Positions 56,280 to 64,000 of a stretch of DNA of 64,000 nucleotides are shown piece after piece (position 1 is the first letter of the stretch; every line of letters begins with the position of its first letter). The notes beneath the pieces were generated by a model, which saw only the letters and a list, made by a program, of their open reading frames with translations, was not told the origin of the DNA and searched no databases. The position numbers were made by a program, and so were the translations under genes. The stretch spans positions 5,567,501-5,631,500 of the forward strand of contig JAOTOL010001661.1 in assembly GCA_034440575.1 (NCBI GenBank), written 5' to 3'. The stretch is from Imbricaverruca yamaguchii. Lineage: Eukaryota; Arthropoda; Thecostraca; Neoverrucidae.

Positions 56280-57060
56280 GATTGAGATGCAAACTGCCAC
56301 CATCTAGTGTTAAAATTGCCACGGCTCTCCCAGATCTGAACCCCACAATGCCAACCACCGCAGCTCGACCGTCCACCAGGCTATCTTGGTCCCCGGTCAA
56401 CCAAGTACTTGCTTTCGGAAAAGAAATCGAATATCACATCGGCATCGACGCACAATATTGGCGCCTTTAACAAATTCGCCGATATGAACAACACAATGCA
56501 TTCGTATTCACGGGTGAGATGAAACACGAGATCAAAGAAGACATCAGCAACACTAAACCAGGCCTTAGGCTACCGGATGTTTCCATCTACTTTGCTGAAA
56601 CACTGGCTATCCGAGACGCTATATCCATTCTAAAGATGCGTAAAACCAGAAGCATGTTAATTTGTTCAGACTCCGAAGCAATCACTTAGTCAATTAGCAA
56701 CACACACGACTGCCCACCTACAATCACTGATCGAATCCAAGAAATCGTGCCCCGTAACGTAAACAACCTTTCCCTTCTCTATTCCGGGCCACGCCAACAT
56801 CCTAGGAAACGAGGAAGCGGATCGGTTGCAAAGCAAGCCTAAGCATTGACCACTTATCTCAGCAGGGAATATTCGGTAGATAATTGCTAAATACTCCTAT
56901 AACGCCACATACATAAGCACCACCAAAGCGCATGGGCACAACACAACTTTACACCTCATCGCTCCAACAACACTCACAACATCAAACTTGCAAACGGAAC
57001 GTGCACGTGTGTTCGGCACCCACATGGTGTGCTATGATGTGCACCTATAGGCTACATGCC
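56280..57060 (+). pseudogene. LINE RNase H domain remnant
   Basis: Reads RLPDVSIYFAETLAIRDAIS and MLICSDSEAIT (second acidic motif) around 56565-56690, then PGHANILGNEEADRL (third motif) around 56790-56830. Stops and frame changes interrupt it. Confidence 0.75.
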
Positions 57061-57950
57061 TATCCAGTAAGCTAGGGTTGTTACTATCGCCGCAGTCTTC
57101 ACAAGATCCAACGGCACAGAGTTGTTCAGTGTCATTGTGCTTATTCAAATCGCCACACTATATTTCAAGTTATGCCTTTTTATAAGGATGGCCTGATACG
57201 ACTTTGATCTTCCTGCCCATCCCTTTCACCCTATCAGGTGAAACCTGATACGTTGCACGCATAACTGATGCCTGTAGGAAACGTGAAAACCACATACTAA
57301 TTAGATAGCCTGGCTTCCCATTACAAACCATGATATACACGTGAATTCCCCACCAAGGCCATCCATTTGCCATTGATTTTACATAGATAATAAACAAACA
57401 ACGGCGCTTGTTCACATGTCTGATACTGTCAGGGAGTCCGCGCCTCTCTGAATCAGCGTTCTACTGTCGCCATTGGCCGGGGACCTAATCACTGTGGCCT
57501 GGGGCAGTGGCGAGGGCCGAAAGGTGTTGTGGGGTGGTGTCGTGAGTAGAGTAGAGTGCGAGCAGCAGGCCGGTCCGTCTGGACTACGACCAGCAGTAGA
57601 AACCAGTGGTCCTTGGATAACCAGGTGGGAGTCGACATATACTTGTAATTACGGCATAGCACTTCCACTTCACATTGATATTGTTTAAATAGGAGAGGCA
57701 ATGTTTGAGATTTCAGCTCTCATTTGGACTACACTTGACCTTGACTTGCGAGCTGGTGCAGCATGCTTGACATTGGGTACCTGCTTATGTTGCATGCTTA
57801 ATAAATGTGCAATAATTTTACACCACGAAATTATCTTTCGAATGCAATATATTGTCGATGGAGCCCGATGTTCCAATATTTCTTATTTTCAAGCTTTGGT
57901 CTTGACCTATCGCCTCAATACGCACTTAGGCTTAGGCACTACATAATCTC
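57061..57950. other. Intergenic, nothing recognised
   Basis: No domain in the small frames seen here. Confidence 0.4.
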
Positions 57951-58560
57951 TTAACCCGTCCCGTCTTGGGGGGTCTTCAACCGCCCCCTCGGGTTTTTCG
58001 CAGATAGCGGACGAACGGCGCGCGGCAGCGGGCCCAAATTGGGCATACTTTTTCCCCACCTCAATGTGGCATGCTGTTTCAAAAAATTTAAGTCAGATCA
58101 TCTAGGGTCAACGAGTTAGTCAAGGTCAAGTGAGGTCACCTCCAAAAAAGTTAAACCAGCCGTCACGCTTTAACGGAGACAGATATTTTAATGAAACTTT
58201 CAGCGTTTGCTTATCTTTAGGGATGCAACAGTATAATTTTTAACGTACGAGTATAATTTTTCTTTTTTTCGTCTTTGGCTACACATAAATTTTGCATATT
58301 TGCCAATTGCAGTTCGAATAGAAGCTTCTGGCTAAAGTAAGCATTTTTTGCTAGTGCAAGTTAACTTCCAACAACGTTTCTCGGTCTGCTCTACACATTA
58401 AGAAAATAAAAATTAAAGAAAACTTGAAAACTCAAAATTATTAGATTAAAAAAATATATTATTTGTTTTCGGGGGGCCAAACAATTGTAGGGTCCTGGTC
58501 GATTTTGCGGCCATTTTCTCATTCCAAATAAATTTTGTTTTTCATTTAAAACAAAATAAA
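57951..58560 (-). repeat. Dispersed element, inverted partner of 41165-41965
   Basis: Matches the 41.5-41.95 kb segment on the opposite strand. Its outer edge TTAACCCGTCCCG with a G-run/C-run resembles the 41165 edge, hinting at terminal inverted repeats. Confidence 0.75.
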
Positions 58561-58640
58561 AAAAAAACCCCTTTGGAAAATTTTTTTGGGATTTTTTTAT
58601 TAAACCAGAGAAAAAAAAAAATATGGCACGGTACGCTTGA
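58561..58640. other. Homopolymer-noise patch
   Basis: Runs of A, C, T and G of irregular length resemble consensus error, like those at 3392-3558 and 27638-27740. Confidence 0.55.
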
Positions 58641-58839
58641 ATATGAAAATATCGTTGTTACATTTGAACTAATTGCATTCGCAGATTTGCGCATACGTAT
58701 TTCATTACTTAAAAATGTGGGTGGTACTGGCATGTTTCTGAAATTAATTTGCTCTTCAGTGGGCAAAAGGTTTGCATACCATGCCTGAGCTGTAATTCCA
58801 TTATGGGCGTCCTCGCGTATCAATTGCAATGAACTCTCC

Positions 58840-59462
58840 CCATTACCAACCTGGTGGTCCGATACGGTAGTGGACGCTATCCATTAGCGGTCTGGTGATC
58901 CAATATCGTACAGTGGACGCTACCCATTAGCGGTCTGGTGATCCAATGTGGTACAGTGGACGCTACCCATTAGCGGTCTGGTGATCCAATATGGTAGTGG
59001 ACGCTACCATTAGCGGTCTGGTGGTCCGATATGGTGCAGTGGATGCTACCCGTTAGTGGTTTGGTGGCCCAATATGGTACAGTGGGCGCTACCCATTAGC
59101 GATCTGGTGATCCAATGTGGTACAGTGGACGCTACCCATTAGCGGTCTGGTGATCCAATATGGTAGTGGACGCTACCATTAGCGGTCTGGTGGTCCGATA
59201 TGGTACAGTGGATGCTACCCGTTAGTGGTTTGGTGGCCCAATATGGAACAGTGGGCGCTACCCATTAGCGATCTGGTGATCCAATGTGGTACAGTGGACG
59301 CTACCCATTAGCGGTCTGGTAATCAAATATGGTACAGTGAACGCTACCCATTAGCGGTCTGGTGGTCCAATATGGCACAGTGGACGCTACCCATTAGCGG
59401 TCTGGTGGTCCAATGTGGTACAGTGGACGCTACCCATTAGTGGTCTGGTGATCCCATCTGGT
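58840..59462 (+). repeat. 43-bp satellite with 169-bp higher-order unit
   Basis: About 14 copies of GGTCTGGTGGTCCAATATGG plus TACAGTGGACGCTACCCATTAGC. A four-unit block at 58932-59100 repeats at 59101-59269 and begins again at 59270, an exact 169-bp period that includes shared short units and shared variants. Confidence 0.95.
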
Positions 59463-60100
59463 ACAAAGAATGCCTCCCTTGTGCGGCTTGGCTGTCTCAT
59501 CTGATGCACTTCCGCCAGAATTCCGATCGATGGTGGGGCTACTCCGATTGGATTGGAGTCATACTATGGCATTATCTGCAGATCTGGTAGGAAGTGTGGC
59601 AATAAAGCTGGGCAAAACTAGCACACAAGCCAGTCGGAATACACAGACGTACGGCCATTCTTCTGGCGAGTTGCGATGTCAAAAGTGCCACCGATTCCGA
59701 ATGAAGTGCGTGCAATGAAGATGAATACTTTGTGGACAGACGCTGGTCTGGTTTCTGTGCTTCATTGTATACGGCCGGACTGACGAGTCGCTCTCCGTTG
59801 AGTTTCTCAAACCATCGGCCAGTGGTAGTCGTCCCCGGAGCACACTGTCCAGAGTGAGCTGTCGGCAATATTTCAGGATGTTTGTCAGCCATTTGACCGA
59901 GATCACTGGAGCAAAAGACCCGAGACTAATTGGAAGCGCCCAATTTCGAGGAAACCCGGAATAGACATGCACGCCTGAACCGATGTACGCACAACTTATA
60001 TACAGCTGAAAACGTCAAGCAGTGCTTGCAGGCGATTATTTTCCCGGGATCGATTAAGTTCTGATATTGTTTGTATGTATGTATGTATATATACATGTAT
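59463..60100. other. Intergenic, nothing recognised
   Basis: No family features were found. Confidence 0.4.
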
Positions 60101-60115
60101 ATATATAGATATATC

Positions 60116-60133
60116 ACATGTATCTAGGTGCCA

Positions 60134-60204
<71 letters not shown>

Positions 60205-60296
60205 TGTGGCATTTAGATACATGGGATATATATATCTATATATATATATATATATGCATGTATATATACATACATACATACAAACAATATCATATA

Positions 60297-60345
<49 letters not shown>

Positions 60346-60365
60346 TGTGGCACTTAGATACATGG
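60116..60365. repeat. Inverted-repeat element around (AT)n cores
   Basis: CATGTATCTAGGTGCCACA at about 60117 is matched in reverse complement at about 60206 and again at about 60346 (TGTGGCA.TTAGATACATG). The (AT)n tracts lie between the arms. Confidence 0.8.
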
Positions 60366-60639
60366 GAAAATTTACATTTAAGAATTTCTAACGGGACGCC
60401 CCCGCAAAATGTGAGGTTGGGTTAGAAAACCCCCATGCCAAAATTGTATGGAAAATATTTATATTTAGAGGTGGCGCCAATCCTTTGAAATTCTCCCATA
60501 GCTTCCCTATAGACTGCAAATGCCTCGGTGTAGGTGGCGCATCCATGCACTTTCGCTGCTAATTGAGCTAGAGCCCCGAATAAAAACAGCGTGTTGACCG
60601 TGGCAGCGTGTTGACCGTAGCGAATTCAGTGACACCCAT

Positions 60640-60860
60640 TTTAAGAGCAAAGGTCAACCAGTGACCTCTGAGGTCAGGTCAAACTTTTTAAATCGGCTAA
60701 AAATAGACATAATTGGTCGTACCTCATAAAGTAAATGCGCAGGAGATATCGGGCGAACGCCAGACTCCTCTCATTCTCGGGATTCCAATGATGCCTAATA
60801 TGACAACCTAAGTCATTTGAGGTCAGTTCATGTCAAGGTACAAATGTGGCCCAAGGCTAC
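60640..60860. repeat. AGGTCA-rich repeat fragment
   Basis: Contains AGGTCAACC, GACCTCTGAGGTCAGGTCAA and GAGGTCAG words like the 2305-3300 block. Confidence 0.55.
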
Positions 60861-61139
60861 TTGATAACCAAAAATGAAGCTCAATAACTTGAAGCAAGTA
60901 AATTCAACAAATTATGTAGTACGAATGCCATTAATAAATTGGGCACACAGCTCTAGACATAAACTTATTATATTAATGACACAATTACACACATACAACT
61001 TTTTATTGCACTACCCAAAGCAAAGAACAATGGTGGACGTCCATTCCTCACAGAGCCCAGTATGCGATATAGCAATAGCGACCCTAGATCCGCATGCGTA
61101 CTTCTCAATATTTTTATGTCGGAAATCTAACGAACAATC

Positions 61140-63460
61140 CCCTGAACTTTGATGTTGATAAGGCACTGACCCACTTCTTACCGACTGTGGCCTTCTTCCC
61201 GTCAGGGTAGCGGTGCTGCTCCACTACCTGCAGAAGGTCCTGGCGCTGGTCTTCACTCCGGACTGACTTGTGGTAAACTTTGCGTCAACGCGACAGCTCT
61301 CTGGGAAGTCGTGCACGACTTTGAGAGACTTGGCTCGCCGAGAGGCAGCGTCGAACGCCAGATGCCCTGACCACATGACCGGGTCCACCTCCAGGAAGGA
61401 GGTGTCCATCTTCATCATCGTGAAGGAGGCGGTCGTTTTCGTGACGAAGTCAGCTATATCCATCCTCTTGACGTCCTCGTTCTTCATGCTGACACGCCGC
61501 GGTGGCTCTCCTTCTTTCCCCAGCGCCCTGACCATTTCCCTCTTCTTCTCCAAACTGATGGTCTCGTCGAAGAATGCCAGGCCGACAAGGCGTTCATTTA
61601 AATACCAGAGATGACGGCCAAACACCGCTCCTGTTGCCTCGGACAGCTTCTCATCGCGGTACTCAGCCAGCGCCTTGGCGAAGGCTAGGTCCTGCGCCAG
61701 TGCTGATACTGGGCACGGTGATGTGTACCAGGCTGGGATATAGGTGGTCATCGCGAAGACGACGAAGCACTTGAGGCCGGCCAGCTCCTTCGGCGTGAGG
61801 TGGAACTGGCTTCTGAACAAGACGATCTTGACGGCGTAGAGGAGCTTGACCATCCACCGCGTGTGGCTGACGGCACCAGGATGCATGAACCTGATCCCTC
61901 ACTGAGGAACGCCAGCAAGAGGAATCACAGCCAGTTCAAGCAGCTCCCGGTAGTCATTCCGAGGATGCTGCTGCTCCAGCGGGGTCTTGAAGTTGGCGAC
62001 CAAGTCAACTCTTAGCTCTTCATTCACGTCATCTGCATCATTCAGAGGTTCGGGCTTCTGCTTGTCGATGCTGTTCCACCTGTCGGCGAAACGCTTGAAG
62101 AGTTGGACCTCTGGAACCCACGAAGGCCCCATGCACACAACATATGCCTTCGCTGCCACCAACTCCAGCATGTGATGCCTGCACGCCAGATGGAGGACCT
62201 CCTGTTTCAACTTCTGCTGCAGGATGGTGAGGCGCCGAGGGAGGTGCCGGTATTGCTGTTGGTTGTATCGAAGCTTAGAGCCTTCACCCTGTCGGCGATC
62301 TTCCAGTCCTCCAACGCGTACATCACTGCTGTTGCCACGGCGACTCCAGTGCCATTTGGCAGCTTCGGCACAGCTGAGAGTTTCGCCACTTCTTCGCCGG
62401 AGACCAGCACTGGAAGACGGTCAACGCGGCCTTCGACGTCTTCAACAATTCTCTCGTCCCAGTGCACGGTAAGGGGGACGTCAGTGGGGGACGAGTAGCC
62501 TAGGGGTAAGTTGCTCGTCTCACAATCGAAAGGTTGTGGGTTCGAGCCCCACCTCTCGCTACTCTTCGCCCGCGACCAATCGGCGTGAGAGATTGGCGAC
62601 GCTGCATGACTCAACGGTCGATGTGTCGTAAAAACCAATAACCAACCAGGGGGCGCCAGTGGAGAACGCTTCCTTCATTTCGCTAGCAGCTGCCTTCCTC
62701 AACTTCATCCTGTCTCTTCGGAAGGGCTCGCGGTTGATGACCAAGTTATCAGGATCGTAACCCAGTGTCTCCGCCCCAGCCGCCAGGACGAGTGCCGCAG
62801 TCCTGATGGACGTCTTCGTCCTGTCCATGGCGGCTGCTAACTCTGAATGATGACCATCCTAGTTTCGCGTCGCTTCTTGGACGGGCAGCCTGTAGTGCCT
62901 CTGTCAACAGGCCCACTACTCTGGACGTCGTCTTCTTCAACATCTTCTTCACTTGAGTTCTCTGTCACCTCAGCTATATCTGTTGCTTCACGGCAGTCCT
63001 GATGATGACGTCGGCGTCGTTCCTCCTCGGCGTCACGCCGGCGGTGGCGCCTCTGCTCATTCAATGCGAGGCTGACGTCAGTTCCCGCCATGCTTCCGCG
63101 GCGGCCCTTCTGCCGCTGAGCTATGAGGAACTCATCTTCCTGGATGTTCATCATGTTGAGAGCGTCACCATGGGCCATATCGAATAATTCTTCAAAGCGG
63201 TCGACGAAGCTCTGCTCGGCTGCAGCCTGCCAGTTCTTCAACTTCTTGCAACTTTTCCTCAAATGCTGCCATTTCCCATACAGCTTGATCACTTTTTCCT
63301 TAGCTCTCCGCTTCTTCTGCATCGGTATCTTCGCGTGATCCCAACATTCAGCTACTGCCCTGATCGTCTCATCTGCTGCTTGGCTTTCGGTTTTCTTTTG
63401 CGTTTTGTGATATTGGCGGAAAAATCCTAGAATTTGGCGGTTGGACGGCAGTCTTTATCC
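61140..63460 (-). pseudogene. Transposase-like arthropod multicopy protein, decayed
   Basis: Minus-strand pieces in order: RLPSNRQILGFF and AVAECWDHAKIP (63330-63460); FVDRFEELFDMAHGDALNMM and QRQKGRRGSMAGTD (62837-63322); MDRTKTSIRTAALVLAAGAE (62559-62828); TVHWDERIVEDVEGRVDRLP and VKALSFDTTNSNTG (62240-62480); LACRHHMLELVAAKAYVVCM, LFKRFADRWNSID (61899-62210); MHPGAVSHTRWMVKLLYAVK through RAKSLKVVHDF (61224-61886); and EDQRQDLLQVVEQHR (about 61195-61245). I know this layout from many uncharacterised predicted arthropod proteins. A mobile-element, possibly hAT-like, origin is inference. Damage: frameshifts near 62830, 62225 and 61260, an in-frame stop at 61899-61901, and a SINE insertion at about 62486-62648. 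Confidence 0.75.
62486..62648 (+). mobile_element. SINE-A copy 6 inside the transposase-like pseudogene
   Basis: Full SINE-A, head GGGGACGAGTAGCC and tail CCAATAACCAACC, B box GGTTCGAGCC. The flanks AGGGGGACGTCAGTGG (about 62471) and AGGGGGCGCCAGTGG (about 62648) look like a slightly diverged target-site duplication. Confidence 0.9.
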
Positions 63461-64000
63461 AATTATTTTGTCCTCTAAGGAATTTAGCAGATATATTGAG
63501 CCTTAGACCTTGTTGAAGCAGCCATGCCAGTCACCAGTAGTGTATCACTTATCCAGATTTGTCATTGCGGATGGTCTCCAACCGCGAGCTGAGATGCTTT
63601 TGCACTCCGGGCACTCGCACTTGTCGACCGTATCACTGTATGTTCGCCCAGGTTTCCGCCGGTTCCAGCCTTTTCCCAGGAAATATGATCCTCGTATCCT
63701 TTCACGCCCAGTTTATTCGTTGGTACCTCCTTCTTGCGGAAACGCCGTCTAGAAAAGCACTCGTGTATCACGATCGTCGCGGGAAGACGCATGATGTCAG
63801 GTCAAACTATCTCCAGATTGTGAAATATTTTGGGCATTTTTTCAGACGTTTAACCTGACCTGACCTTGTCATTTGGCAGTTCAATATACCAGATATCATT
63901 TGAATCCTGAGGACGCAGAATCTTACCTGTATTCTTAATTTTGTGGCCCTAGGTCTTCGAGTGATTTAACCCGTTTTGTAATTCTTAGCCGATTTCAGAA
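63461..64000. other. Right edge: upstream of the pseudogene, then AGGTCA-type repeat
   Basis: 63795-63870 carries GTCAGGTCAAAC and AACCTGACCTGACC, the same motif family as 2305-3300. The remainder shows nothing recognisable. Confidence 0.45.

Noticed and set aside
58840..59462. CRISPR-like array
   Set aside because: Units are contiguous without unique spacers, and the genome is eukaryotic.
62490..62565. tRNA gene within the 62.5-kb SINE
   Set aside because: It is the head of SINE-A, present in at least six copies with the same tail; no cloverleaf with a proper acceptor stem could be drawn.

Overview
This window is eukaryotic, intron-rich and heavily loaded with repeats. I read it as an arthropod genome, most likely a crustacean or another marine arthropod. 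The grounds are TTAGG/CCTAA-like runs in the first kilobase, tRNA-derived SINEs with target-site duplications, I-type and Jockey-type LINE fragments, and a decayed copy of a transposase-like protein family that I associate with arthropod genomes. The species call is inference. No bacterial features, rRNA genes, CRISPR arrays or convincing functional tRNA genes are visible.

The one clear host gene runs on the + strand from 3753 to 47551. It is a FAM8A1-like, RDD-domain membrane protein assembled from five coding exons: 3753-3941, 9219-9288, 11177-11297, 16328-16472 and 47258-47551. All junctions are phase-compatible, and the total is 819 nt or 272 aa. Intron 4 is 30.8 kb and holds most of the repeats. 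In vertebrates FAM8A1 is an ER membrane cofactor of the HRD1 ERAD complex. Both edges of the coding region carry in-frame tandem duplications across a splice boundary: 117 bp at the exon 1 donor and 93 bp, giving three acceptors, at the exon 5 acceptor.

Region by region: 1-3750 is 5' flank with an AGGTCA-rich dispersed repeat and an (AT)n tract. 3.9-16.3 kb holds introns 1-3, with SINEs, an I-type LINE 3' fragment (5.86-7.22 kb) and a degenerate minisatellite. 16.5-47.2 kb is intron 4: a (CCCGA)n array, a (CA)n tract, a 103-bp-arm foldback, SINEs, a 29-bp tandem array, a Jockey-like LINE on the - strand (35.0-37.7 kb) between inverted copies of another repeat, RT and RNase H fragments, and G/T-rich repeats. 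47.6-58.8 kb is 3' flank with more SINEs, very short LINE-tail copies and an RNase H fragment. 58.8-59.5 kb is a 43-bp satellite with a 169-bp higher-order period. 61.1-63.5 kb is a transposase-like pseudogene on the - strand, split by a SINE.

The most interesting repeat story is a set of 37-59 bp retroposed copies consisting only of a LINE-like 3' hairpin and short-repeat tail, each flanked by 12-15 bp target-site duplications. The commonest SINE here ends in a closely similar tail, which suggests that SINE and LINE share one retrotransposition machinery.
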